In this document: piece by piece, positions 51,855 to 62,017 of the stretch
How the letters are laid out: every line of letters starts with the position of its first letter
How positions within the stretch are numbered: position 1 is the stretch's first letter
Assembly: GCA_963695415.1 (NCBI GenBank)
Contig: CAVOGL010000008.1
Span: 434,001-498,000 of the forward strand
Length of the DNA: 64,000 bases
Source of the DNA: CAVXWV01 sp963695415
Lineage (GTDB): Bacteria > Chloroflexota > Anaerolineae > Anaerolineales > UBA4823
Direction of reading: 5' to 3'
The notes under the pieces: model-generated
Told to the model about the DNA's origin: nothing
Database searches by the model: none
What the model saw: the letters and a program-made list of their open reading frames with translations, nothing else
Translations under genes and position numbers: made by a program

Positions 51855-54278
51855 ATGACCTGTGCAAACTGCGTTGCCACGGTCGAACGCAACCTGAAGA
51901 AGCTGGAAGGCGTACAGGCTGCGGCAGTCAACCTGTCCTCCGAGCGTGCAACGGTTGAATTCGATCCCAACAAACTGGTGCTCGGCGACCTGATCGGGCG
52001 TGTCGAGCGCGCCGGGTATGGCGTCGCCACCGGCGACGCCGAGTTAATGATCCAGCGCCTGGCAGACGATAACGATGCCCGCCGCCTCGAAAGCGCGTTG
52101 CGCAGGCTGGAGGGCGTGCTTGATGTGCAGGTCTCCTATACAACCGAGAAAGCCCAAATCAAGTACGTGCCCACCATCGTCAGCCAGAGCGAGCTGCGCC
52201 GGGCGGTTGCCGGCGCAGGCTTCGAAGCCCTCGAGCTGGGCGGGGAAGCCGAGGATGCCGAAGCCAGGGCGCGCCAGCAGGAGATCGACCACCAGCGCCA
52301 CCTGCTCATTGTCGGTCTGGCATTCACCATCCCGCTGTTCCTGCTCTCGATGGGCATGGATTTCGGTCTGCTGCCTGCCTTTTTCTACGATACCACCGCT
52401 CCCGCTCACATGGGCGGCATGCCCGAAGCACAGTGGTGGTTCAACTGGCTGCTGCTGGCGCTTGCCATCCCGGTCCAGTTTTATGTCGGATGGCAGTACT
52501 ATGTCGGCGCATTCAAAGCCCTGAGCAACAGGTCTGCCAACATGGATGTGCTCATCGCACTGGGCTCTTCCGCCGCCTTTTTCTACAGCCTGCCGATTAC
52601 CTTTGGCTGGATCGAAGGGCATGTCTATTACGAGACCGCCGCTGTCATCATCACGTTGATCAAGCTTGGCAAATACCTGGAGGCGCGCGCCAAGGGGCGC
52701 ACCAGCGAGGCGATCAAGAAGCTGATGAGTTTGCGCGCCAAGACCGCCCGAGTGATCCGCGAGGGCGTCGAGAGCGAAGTTTCCATCGATGATGTGCGTG
52801 TCGGGGATATTGTCCTCGTCCGCCCCGGAGAGAAGATCCCGGTCGACGGCGTGGTTCTCGAGGGGCGCTCTGCGGTGGATGAGTTCATGCTCACCGGGGA
52901 ATCCCTCCCCGTTGAAAAGACGCCGGGTGATCCCGTGGTAGGCGCCAGCTTGAATAAGCTGGGGCTGCTCAAGTTCGAAGCCACCCGGGTGGGTCGTGAG
53001 ACCGCCCTGGCGCAGATCATCCGCCTGGTGGAAGAAGCTCAAGGCTCCAAAGCGCCGATCCAGAAGCTGGCAGACCAGGTTTCAGCAGTCTTTGTCCCTG
53101 CCGTTATTTTAATCGCCCTGGTCACATTTCTGGGCTGGTACTTTTTCGGTCCAACCCTGCCAATCAATTCCGATACCAGCACCTTCACCCGGGCGATGAT
53201 GAACATGGTCGCCGTACTGGTGATCGCCTGCCCCTGTGCCATGGGACTGGCTACGCCCACTGCCGTCATGGTCGGCACCGGCAAAGGAGCGGAGATGGGC
53301 ATTCTCTTCCGCAGCTCGGAAGCTCTAGAGCGCGCCGGGAAGGTCAATGTAATCGTCCTGGATAAGACCGGGACGATCACCCGCGGGCAGCCTGCGGTAA
53401 CCGATATTATCACCGATGGCACGGTCGATCCTGACCGCCTGCTCGCCCTGGCAGCCTCGGTCGAAAAAGGCAGCGAGCACCCACTCGGCGAAGCCATCTG
53501 GGCTGAAGCCACCACCCGCGGTCTGCAACTTTCAGAACCCGTCGGCTTCCAGGCGGAAGCCGGTCACGGCGTCGAGGCGGAGATCGATGGAACCCGTGTA
53601 GCGGTCGGCAACCTGCGCCTTGCCAGCAGCCGCGGCTACGCTCTCAATGGTCTGGAAACCACCATTGACCGCCTGCAGGCTGAAGCCAAGACCGCCATGC
53701 TGGTCGCACTGGATGGACAGGTGCGCGGTGTGATCGCCGTGGCAGATACGATCAAAGAAAGCTCAGCCGGCGCGATCAAGGAGATGCACGGGCTTGGATT
53801 GGATGTCGCCATGCTCACCGGCGATAATCTGAAAACTGCCGAAGCAATCGGTCAGCAGGTCGGTACTGACCGGGTGCTGGCAGAGGTCCTGCCTGAAGGC
53901 AAGGCAGCCGAGATCAAGAAATTGCAGGGGGAGAAATCAATCGTTGCCATGGTCGGAGACGGTATCAACGATGCTCCTGCCCTGGCTCAAGCCGATATCG
54001 GCATGGCGATCGGCACCGGCACAGATGTCGCCATGGCGGCTGCACCGATCACGCTGATGAGCGGGGACCTGCATGGGGTAGGACGGGCGATCCGTCTCTC
54101 CCGCAAGACACTCACCACCATCCGCCAGAACCTTTTCTGGGCATTTATCTATAACATCATCCTGATTCCTGTCGCCATGCTGGGCTACCTCAACCCGATG
54201 CTGGCTGCCGGCGCGATGGCGTTCAGTTCCGTTTTTGTTGTCACCAACAGCCTGCGCCTGCGCAGGATCAAAATCTAA
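51855..54278 (+). CDS. copA: Copper-exporting P-type ATPase
   Basis: This 807-residue P1B-ATPase begins at GMTCANC, the first metal-binding domain. A second HMA fold at about 68-140 (LEGVLDVQVSYTTEKAQIKY) lacks the CXXC. Eight helices follow, with IACPCAMGLATP (about 459) as the transport site, LTGES, phosphorylation motif DKTGTITRG (about 502), SEHPLG (about 542) and GDGINDAPAL (about 704). The usual N-terminal strand is present upstream but out of register: GTG 51821 begins VTK, and dropping one A of AAA would give MTKQFILPVTGMTCANC. The copper operon order is csoR-copZ-copA. Confidence 0.95.
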   Translation: MTCANCVATVERNLKKLEGVQAAAVNLSSERATVEFDPNKLVLGDLIGRVERAGYGVATGDAELMIQRLADDNDARRLESALRRLEGVLDVQVSYTTEKAQIKYVPTIVSQSELRRAVAGAGFEALELGGEAEDAEARARQQEIDHQRHLLIVGLAFTIPLFLLSMGMDFGLLPAFFYDTTAPAHMGGMPEAQWWFNWLLLALAIPVQFYVGWQYYVGAFKALSNRSANMDVLIALGSSAAFFYSLPITFGWIEGHVYYETAAVIITLIKLGKYLEARAKGRTSEAIKKLMSLRAKTARVIREGVESEVSIDDVRVGDIVLVRPGEKIPVDGVVLEGRSAVDEFMLTGESLPVEKTPGDPVVGASLNKLGLLKFEATRVGRETALAQIIRLVEEAQGSKAPIQKLADQVSAVFVPAVILIALVTFLGWYFFGPTLPINSDTSTFTRAMMNMVAVLVIACPCAMGLATPTAVMVGTGKGAEMGILFRSSEALERAGKVNVIVLDKTGTITRGQPAVTDIITDGTVDPDRLLALAASVEKGSEHPLGEAIWAEATTRGLQLSEPVGFQAEAGHGVEAEIDGTRVAVGNLRLASSRGYALNGLETTIDRLQAEAKTAMLVALDGQVRGVIAVADTIKESSAGAIKEMHGLGLDVAMLTGDNLKTAEAIGQQVGTDRVLAEVLPEGKAAEIKKLQGEKSIVAMVGDGINDAPALAQADIGMAIGTGTDVAMAAAPITLMSGDLHGVGRAIRLSRKTLTTIRQNLFWAFIYNIILIPVAMLGYLNPMLAAGAMAFSSVFVVTNSLRLRRIKI

Positions 54279-54401
54279 ATCCCTGGTGACTTTGTCAAGT
54301 CTCGGGTATCGTTAGCATTATTGGTTCCCCTGTTGGGCATGGACGGGCTCCTGGGCTTCCGGGGGTGAAAAGCGTCCCGGCGAGATTACCAGAAAGGTAT
54401 A

Positions 54402-54491
54402 ATGGCGGTGGAGTTTGACGAGAACCAGGGCATGGATGTAAGCATGATCCAGGCGGTCAAAAAGCCTGGTTACACCGCCAGCTATTCTTGA
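54402..54491 (+). pseudogene. HMA-domain C-terminal remnant
   Basis: A 29-codon frame reads VEFDENQGMDVSMIQAVKK then PGYTASYS, the last strand and helix of a CopZ-like metal-binding domain. The CXXC part is absent. It probably marks a lost duplicate of copZ at the 3' side of copA. A GGTATAAT lies over its start, which is part of the former coding sequence. Confidence 0.5.
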
Positions 54492-54511
54492 AGACCAACA
54501 ACAGGGTGCAC

Positions 54512-57441
54512 ATGCGTAAGAATCTCAGCTTAATAAACACTTCTACTTTATCCTCGCGCCTGCGCGTCCAGCAGACCCTCGCCCACCAACAACCGGACGG
54601 CATCCCCTTTTCCTGGGGTCTGCGCCCCACCCCCGAAATGGCAGAGCGGCTGGACGATTACCTGCGTGAACGCGGCATGAGCTGGCATGGATTAAGCCTG
54701 GCAACCGAGGATACCCTGCCAATTTCACCGCGTTACATTGGACCGCCCCTGCCGCCCAGAACGGACATGTGGGGAATAGTGCGCAAGCAGGTGAGTTATG
54801 GTGATGGAACTTACGACGAAATCGAGTATTACCCGCTGGCGGAAATCAACACTCCTGGCGAAATAGATAAATATGCCTGGCCTGATCCTGAATGGTTCGA
54901 CTATGCAAACCTGCGCCGAGACGTGTTGACCGCAGACCCGCACGGCAGGCTGGCGGGGAAGCTGTGGATCGACGTGTGCGGCAACCCTTTCGAGATTTAT
55001 ACCTGGATGACGGGTCATGAACGAACGTTTTCCAACCTGATTTTGAACCCGGATGTGGTCCACACGTCCATGGAACATATCACCCAATTTTTTGAGGAAA
55101 AGCTGCGGCGGACATTGCCTCTTGTAACTGACCGGGTGGATATCTGTTATTTCGCTGACGACCTGGGGGGTCAGCAGGGACTGCTGATGTCACCTGGCAG
55201 CTACCGGCAGATGATCATGCCATATCACCAGCGCCTTTTCCGCCTGGCAAAAGAATTGGGACAACCAGCAAGCAGGGCAAAAGCAGGCGGCGGCTCAGTG
55301 GAAGAGATTTCACCTTCACCTTTAACGGGAGGACCTGCCATCATGCTGCACAGCGATGGGTCGGTTTTTGACCTGCTGCCTGACCTGATCGAGGCTGGTG
55401 TGGAAGTACTGGAGGCGGTGCAGGTCGACGCGGCAAAAATGGATGCGCAGATGCTGAAGGATACTTACGGTGAGCGCCTGGCATTCCACGGCGGGATCAG
55501 TGTACAAAGCCTGCTGCCGCATGAGAAGGACATCACCGTGGAGACGACCTGCCGGTACCTGGTTCGGGTGCTGGGCGCCGGAGGCGGTTACATCGCAGCG
55601 CCCACTCACTGCATCCAGGCAGGCACACCACCCGAAAACGTGATGGCGATGCTGCGCGGCATCCTGGGAGCTCAAGACGCTGACCTGGCAATGCAGTCAG
55701 CCCGGTTGGAAATTTTTAAATTAGCGCTGGACAACGAGGGCACCAGCCTGCAGCTGCCCGTGAAGAGCGGGGCTGAGAAAGTGATTTTTGTCCTGGAAGC
55801 TGCCGGCGAGGCGGTGTATGAATTCGAAATTGAACTGGCACTGGGGCAGGCGCCTGATTGGTGGGCGAGCCTTTCGCTCCAAGGCTTACTCGACCAGCTT
55901 GAAATCGAAGACCGATCAAACCTGCTCCTGCGCACGAAAACAGCCTCCATCCCGCATGGGGTTTCCGAGTGGCTGAATGAGTTTGTCAGACAAGGTGAGG
56001 GCATATTCTGGGCGGAAGACCTTTACAACGAGCGGCTGCGACCGCAGCTGCACTTCACCCCGCGCCGGGGGTGGAACAACGACCCAAACGGGTTAGTTTA
56101 TAGAGACGGCACCTGGCACATGTTCTTCCAGCATAATCCGTATGGAACCGCGTGGGGCAACATGCATTGGGGACATGCTGTCAGCAAGGACCTGATGGGC
56201 TGGGAAGAGATGCCGATCGCCTTATACCAGCGATCATTGACAGATATGGCTTTTTCCGGAAGCGGCGCTGCCGGGGTCAGCAGCAAAGACACGAACAAAC
56301 TCCTGGCGGAGAACCAGCTGGCGTTATTTTTCACCAGCACAGGCAGGGGAGAGTGCATGGCTGTCAGCAAGGACGAGGGAAAAACCTTCAGGGAATATGG
56401 CGGCAGAGGGAGCGGCTCACAGCCGGGCAACCCGCTGATCACCCACCAGGGCAGAGACCCGAAGGTAATCTGGTATGTCAACCCTGATTTAGAAAACCCC
56501 CAAGAAGACGGGCATTGGGTCATGGTGGTCTATGAAGAGCTGGTCCCTAACCCCACAAAAGCAGATGAACTGGGTTATGCAATTTATGTATCGAATGATT
56601 TGGTGACCTGGCGGCGGACAGATTTCCTGCCCGGATTTTGGGAATGCCCTGAATTGTTCGAGATGGCAGTGGATGATCGACGCGTGTGGGTTTTATACGG
56701 AGCTGTCTGGCAGGGGATGAGGTCTGTATTCGTGATGGGAGAATTCGACGGTGAGTGTTTCAGCCCGATTTCAGATCCAATCCAGGCACATCTCGGACCG
56801 AACTTCTATGCGGCGCAAACATTCAGCAACGCGCCGGATGAGCGCCGAATCATGCTGGGCTGGCTGGCAGGGGCAGATTATCCCGGCATGCCCTTCAGCC
56901 AGGGTATGACCGTGCCGCTAGAACTCAGCCTGAGAAGCGCCGGCGAGGGATCAGGTGGACCGCTGTCAAGGGCGATGTCCTGCCTGCGAGCGGGTTCCAG
57001 GCTGTAAGGATGTGTTTTAACCCTGTCCCGGAACTGGATAACCTGCGCAGCGGGCATTTGACCTGGGACGATCTCCATCTTGATCAAGCGAGCGAGAGGC
57101 TCAATGCAATAACAGAAGAACTGCTGGACCTGCACCTGAGCCTGCACTTGAGTGGGGCGGCTGCCCTGGAACTTGTGATTGGTGACAAAAAACTGGTGTA
57201 CGAGCCAATCTCCGGGGAGGTGTCTTTGGCGGGCAGCGCGGGCAGGCTGATGGATGCCCCGAAAGAACTGACCCTGCGAATTCTGGTGGACCGCGGCGTG
57301 GTGGAAGTTTTTGTCCAGGATGGCGAGGCTGCTTTTGCCAGCACAACGATATTCAAGCCGGGGAAGCCCAGATTCGGTCTGCAGGGGGAGGGGTTGGTGA
57401 AAAATATGACTGTGCATATGCTGAAATCGATCTGGGCATGA
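54512..57441 (+). CDS. UroD-family domain fused to GH32 glycosidase, frameshift
   Basis: The first 400 residues are a uroporphyrinogen-decarboxylase-fold protein (PFSWGLRPTPEMAERLDDYL, FADDLGGQQGLLMSPGSYRQ, MLHSDGSVFDLLPDLIEAGV, GGGYIAAPTHCIQAGTPPEN), of the methyltransferase-like rather than haem branch. It runs without a stop into a complete GH32 enzyme: an accessory beta domain, FTPRRGWNNDPNGLVY (catalytic Asp), GRDPKVIW and WECPELF (acid/base Glu). At about 56950 one base is missing (GAGGGATCAGG), ending this frame at 57007. The C-terminal beta-sandwich continues to 57441 (FNPVPELDNLRSG...). A 25-residue low-complexity insert (55264-55338) splits the UroD part. GH32 enzymes cleave sucrose or fructans. 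The ATG at 54512 is chosen over TTG 54488. The join may be a true fusion or two genes merged by deletion. Confidence 0.85.
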
Positions 57442-57478
57442 AATATTGACATCGTTTCGCCAACACAAGCATCATTAA

Positions 57479-58415
57479 ATGTCTTGTGTGGTAACATTTG
57501 AGATTGTGAAAATCGTTGAACAAACAAAACGACTGCTTGCGGTGCTGGCACATCCGGACGACGAATCATTCGGTCCGGGGGGAACACTGGCGCTTTACGC
57601 CCAACGCGGGGTTGAGGTGTACCTGGTGTGCGCTACACGCGGTGAAGCGGGGGAAGTGGACGAAGACTGCCTGGATGGTTTCGAATCGATCGCGGAGAGG
57701 CGCGAATACGAGCTGCGCTGCGCCTCCCAACACCTGGGCTTGAAGGGCGTGTTCTTCCTGGGTTACCATGATTCGGGGATGCCTGGCTCATCCTACAACC
57801 AGCACCCGGATTCGATGCTTAACCGAACTGAGGAAGAAATCGCCGGGAAAATCGTGGACTACATACGCATGTTGAAACCACAGGTGGTGCTGACGTTCGA
57901 TCCCATCGGCGGGTACCGCCATCCAGACCACATCGCCATCCAGAGAGCGACAACCCGCGCTTTCTACGCAGCTGGAACACCTGGCAGCATGCCCAACCTG
58001 CTTAGCAACGGTGAAACAGCAGAAATCCCGGCTGAATTTATCAGCGAGCCAGATCCTTACCAACCGCAAAGATTGTATTTCCACACGATCCCCAAGATTA
58101 TTATCAAACTGGCGGTCTGGATCATGCCCCTGTTCCGCCTGGATCCACATCAATTTGGACGCAACAAAGACATCGACCTGGTATCACTGGCGAAAGAAGA
58201 TTTCCCCATCCACGCAGTGATCAATTACCGCGCAGTTGCAGATTTGCAGTCTGAAGCCGCCGGGTGCCACGACAGCCAGGGAGGCAGGAACATGACCAAA
58301 GGCATTGCCGGATGGGTCAGACGGACTGCAGCGAAGAAAGACCTTTACATGCCGCGCATACCCGCCAGTGGAAGATGCCGAAACTGAAAGAGACTTATTC
58401 GCCGAAGTAATTTGA
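57479..58415 (+). CDS. LmbE/PIG-L family deacetylase, late frameshift
   Basis: This zinc-dependent N-deacetylase-like protein (about 311 residues when corrected) reads LAVLAHPDDESFGPGGTLAL (zinc motif AHPDDE, residues about 22-27), CATRGEAGEVDE, FDPIGGYRHPDHIAIQ (HPDH, third ligand) and INYRAV. At about 58353 an extra C shifts the frame and it ends early at 58387. Without it the sequence reads RAYPPVEDAETERDLFAEVI to TGA 58415. Substrates of this family include N-acetylglucosaminyl conjugates and thiol precursors. Start ATG 57479 or GTG 57506 is uncertain, neither with a clear ribosome site. Catalytic residues are unaffected. Confidence 0.88.
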
Positions 58416-59069
58416 TGGGCAAATCCTATACCCGCCCAGAGTGGGCGCCGAGGGTTAAAAAGCATAAAATAGAACGTCTATACAGACTGGATGCCCTGGG
58501 TATTCAGGATGAAGACCTGGCGGATGAGATTGGTACGGCGTTCTTCGCCCGCATCCACGACTGCCTGACCACAACAAGAGCACAGGGAAAGGGAGAAGTG
58601 GCATGCCCGCAATGCGGCAGGATCATCCTGCGCAATGGACCAGGGACAGCGGACGAACCATGAACTGCTGCAATGCAATCACTGCGCCTGGGAGCTTCCC
58701 TGGTCTGAGTATCACCGCTCGATCCATAAAAAGCACCTTGGCTCCGCCGGTTTGAAAACATTCTTTACACATTTCCTCAGTGCGTATCCAAAAGCAAGCA
58801 ACTACAACGAAAAGATGCTGCTCATCGACGATTTGCTGCACCGTTACCACTGGGAGATGGAAGGCGACCCGGGTGGTCCTGGGGCGGTAAACCTGATTGG
58901 CGGACGGCGTGATGAGGTTCTTGCCTTCTTGAACACCCTTACCTATGGCGCGAACAGCACACCAGGTTTGCAAGATAACCGAGAGCGGTGGCTTGAATTG
59001 ATGGATTATGGTCCATGGAACCGGGATAACGCGGATAAACTCAGCGAAGACTATAAAAGCGAAGAATAA
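58415..59069 (+). CDS. Zinc-ribbon-like hypothetical protein, one frameshift
   Basis: Joined, about 217 residues. The first frame (ATG 58415, overlapping the LmbE stop) reads KSYTRPEWAPRVKKHKIERL and ends in ACPQCGRIIL. After a slip near 58650 the other frame gives ELLQCNHCAWELPWSEYHRS, FFTHFLSAYPKASNYNEKM and VNLIGGRRDEVLAFLNTL. CPQC and CNHC are spaced like the two knuckles of a zinc ribbon, which supports one original gene. The family is unknown to me; position after a deacetylase gene suggests a shared operon. Confidence 0.7.
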
Positions 59070-59215
59070 CCTGTGCGAGGTCCTGCTAAATCGAAAACTG
59101 CGGACTGACCGTACTGCCTGGAACTACTTGAGTTAATGATTATTAACACATCGAGCGTTAACGTTTATAGATTGAGCAAATTGGTAAAATCCCTCCGAAA
59201 GGTTCTAACGTGGAA

Positions 59216-59244
59216 CCTTCGCAAGGTTTGAAACCTTGCGAAGG
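59216..59244. repeat. Perfect 14-bp inverted repeat
   Basis: CCTTCGCAAGGTTT (59216-59229) and AAACCTTGCGAAGG (59231-59244) with a single-base loop, 22 bases before the VanW gene. No T-run on the plus strand; it may be a dispersed palindrome or an operator. Confidence 0.75.
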
Positions 59245-59266
59245 TGTTTGACAAGGTTATGGAGCT

Positions 59267-61190
59267 ATGAGCACGCGAACATCAACTCAACCGACTGCAA
59301 CCCGGCATTACAACGCCGGGCAACAACCCACTTTACTGGAAAAGCTGCTGGCAATTCTGGCAGGTGGGATCGCGCTATTTTTGGTCTTGATCAGCGCGGC
59401 AGGTTTCGGCTACGAACGTTATTACCGTGGGCAAATTTTCCCGGGGGTATCCGTCGCGGGACTGGATCTTTCCGGCATGGAACCTGTGGAAGCTGCCGTC
59501 GCCGTTGCTCAAACGGTTACCTATCCTGATACCGGGAAAATCGTGTTCCAGGATGACACTTTCTCCGGCGACCGCAGCGACAGCGGCAACCTGATCTGGC
59601 AGGTGAAGCCCTCCGAATTAGGATACAGCCTGAGCCTGGAGGAGACGATCAGCCGGGCGTATGAATTGGGCAGATCGGGAAACCCTTTGAGCAGGGTGAT
59701 CGCCCAACTGGGCGCATGGTACAAAGGGCGAGATATGCCGCCAGTGATGGTTTACGATGAATTCGCTGCAAGAGCATATTTAGCGGGTGTCGCCGCCCAA
59801 ATCGACCGCCCCATGTTGGAAGCCACGCTGGGAGTGGAGGGTGTGGAGGTAGTTTATACATCCGGTCAGGTGGGCAGGCAGGTTGATATAGCGGCGACCA
59901 TGCAGCCACTCGAACATTACCTGGTTTCGATGACCGATGGGCTGCTGCCGGTCGTGGTCAACGAGCAACGCCCGGTGATCCTGGATGTGGACATGGCTGC
60001 CAGCCAGGTACGCTACATCCTGCAGGAACCGCTGGTGGTGAGTGTGCCGGATGCGGCAGAAGGCGACCCTGGACCCTGGGTGATCGAACCCGAGCGCCTG
60101 GCGGAAATGGTAGTGATCGAACCGGTGACTGCATCTGAAGACGCAGCCGCGGGAAGCGGATATTACAATGTGCGCATGGACCTGTCGCAGCTGCGTCCCC
60201 TGCTGGAAGAAGCTGCACCGCAGTTGAGCCGTATCCCGGAAAACGGACGGTTCATATTCAACGACGAGACGCGCCAGCTTGAGTTGATCGAGCCTGCGGT
60301 GATTGGCAGGAGCCTGAACATCGACGAATCACTGGCAGCGATCGAAACCGCTCTGGCGCTGCGCAACCACCAGACGCAGCTGGTTGTGGAATATACTCGC
60401 CCAGATGCCACCAGCGAACTCGACTGCAGAGCAATTAGGGATCCGCGAGCTGGTGAGTGAACACACATCCTATTTCTACGGATCAGACAAACAACGCGTG
60501 CAGAATATCAAAACTGCGGCGGCACGCTTCCATGGTGTCCTGGTAGCACCGGGTGAAACTTTCTCGATGGCTGAAGTGATGGGCGATGTAAGCCTGGATA
60601 CCGGTTATGCGGAAGCCTGGATCATCTTTGGCGACCGCACCATCAAGGGTGTCGGAGGCGGCGTGTGCCAGGTGAGCACAACCTTATTCCGCACCGTGTT
60701 CCTGGGCGGGTATCCGGTAGTGGAGCGCTACCCGCACGCATACCGCGTCGGTTATTACGAACAAACTGCGGCAGGCGGGCTGAATTCAAACCTGGCAGGG
60801 TTGGACGCGACGGTATATGTGCCTGTCGTGGATTTCAAATTCACCAACGACACGCCTAACTGGCTGTTGATGGAAACCTACGTGAACGCAGCAGCCCAGA
60901 AGATCACCTGGAAATTTTACTCAACCTCAGACGGACGGCAGGTGGATTGGGACACAACCGGTCTGACCAACGTGGTCAAGGCGCCAAAACCTCAATACAT
61001 CGAAAACAACAACCTGGCAAAAGGAAAAATCAAGCAGGTGGATTGGGAAGTCGATGGGGCAGATGTGACGGTGACACGCGTGGTTTATCGCGATGGGGAA
61101 ATTTACCTGCAGGATTCGTATACAACCCATTACCAGCCGTGGCGGGCGGTTTATGAATACGGACCGGGGACGAAGCTCCCGGAAGACTGA
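59267..61190 (+). CDS. VanW/YoaR-like cell-wall protein, one frameshift
   Basis: Joined, about 640 residues. An N-terminal anchor lies at about 25-48 (LLAILAGGIALFLVLISAAG), then two peptidoglycan-binding (PG_binding_4-like) domains (about 60-340). The VanW domain begins AEQLGIRELVSEHTSYFYG, then VLVAPGETFSMAEVMGDVS, GVGGGVCQVSTTLFRT and YPHAYRVGYY, followed by a G5-like tail. The frames switch at about 60415, where one extra base sits between EYTRPDATS and TAEQLG. The conserved Cys of GGGVCQVSTT is intact. It acts at the outer face of the membrane on the cell wall. Confidence 0.88.
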
Positions 61191-61195
61191 TACGG

Positions 61196-61223
61196 GAAGC
61201 GGGTTGGCAACCCGCTCTACGTG
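61196..61223. repeat. Palindromic repeat, GGGTTGGCAACCC type
   Basis: GAAGCGGGTTGGCAACCCGC then TCTACGTG, nearly identical to 22547-22573. Confidence 0.7.
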
Positions 61224-61260
61224 AGCTGGCGTGAGATACTGAGCAGGGGATATTATCCTG

Positions 61261-61266
61261 TATAAT
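61261..61266 (+). promoter_or_regulatory. -10 element before Trm112-like gene
   Basis: TATAAT preceded by TG (TGTATAATG) 28 bases before ATG 61295. No good -35 seen. Confidence 0.45.
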
Positions 61267-61294
61267 GGGTGCATATAACTCGATAGGAGCGACT

Positions 61295-61513
61295 ATGGTT
61301 AGCCAAGACTTGCTGGATATATTACGCTGCCCGGCGTGTGTGAAAGACGAAGAGGGCTTGCTTGAATACGTTCATGAATCCTGGTTGGTGTGCCAGGACT
61401 GCAGCCGCAAATACCCGATCCGCCATGATATCCCGGTGATGTTGATCGATGAGGGGGATAAATGGATCCATGTGCGTGTTGAGGATTTACCCGTCCCACC
61501 CCCTGAAAGTTAA
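61295..61513 (+). CDS. Trm112-like zinc-binding protein
   Basis: This 72-residue Trm112/YcaR-type protein reads LLDILRCPACVKD (CPAC, about residues 12-15), WLVCQDCSRKYPIRHDIPVM (CQDC, about 34-37) and LLIDEG-type ending. The four Cys form a zinc site. Homologues activate methyltransferases or accompany glycosyl/lipid enzymes. AGGAGCGACT stands before the ATG. Monocistronic; convergent with the DUF456 gene seven bases on. Confidence 0.88.
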   Translation: MVSQDLLDILRCPACVKDEEGLLEYVHESWLVCQDCSRKYPIRHDIPVMLIDEGDKWIHVRVEDLPVPPPES

Positions 61514-61519
61514 GCAGCC

Positions 61520-62017
61520 TCAACCTTTCCAAACCCATAACCACCAAAACGCCATCACCAAGAGACCTATGCCGAAGCGCACCAGGTACGAGACGCCGTA
61601 ACCTGTCGCCATCCCGGTGAAGGCTCTCAAGGCTTTCCTGGCATCGCGCACGCGGGCGAATTCAACCAGAAAAACTGCGAGCGGGGCAGCAATGATGCCT
61701 CCGAAGGGAGGGAAGATAATGGTCCCGGCGATACCGGCGACCAGGGCGACCACGATGGAGAGCCAATGCGCGCCCCCTTTGAAGGCGCCCGCGCCCATAA
61801 AGAAATTATCGACCACGGTGCTAAATATAAAAAGCAGGGTGATGATGATAAAAATGATGATGCCCAGAGTGTTCCAGCCGTGGAGGAACCCGAAACTGAG
61901 CGTGGCGAGCCACATAATAAACACGCCCGGGAAAAACGGGATCAGAGCACCGATCAGCCCGATAAGAAGGGCGAACTGCACCAGGGCAAAAATTAATATG
62001 TCCTGCCAGCCTGTCAT
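61520..62017 (-). CDS. DUF456 membrane protein
   Basis: This 165-residue DUF456 family protein has four to five helices. LLIGLIGALIPFFPGVFIMW carries the family PGP-like turn, with DNFFMGAGAFKGGAHWLSIV and IIFPPFGGIIAAPLAVFLVEF typical. Start ATG 62017 overlaps the serS stop (ATGA), so it is the second gene of the serS operon. Function unknown. Confidence 0.88.
   Translation of the reverse strand: MTGWQDILIFALVQFALLIGLIGALIPFFPGVFIMWLATLSFGFLHGWNTLGIIIFIIITLLFIFSTVVDNFFMGAGAFKGGAHWLSIVVALVAGIAGTIIFPPFGGIIAAPLAVFLVEFARVRDARKALRAFTGMATGYGVSYLVRFGIGLLVMAFWWLWVWKG

Noticed and set aside
54488..54511. TTG start for the UroD-GH32 gene
   Set aside because: It overlaps the end of the HMA remnant and adds only eight residues with no family support; ATG 54512 is preferred.
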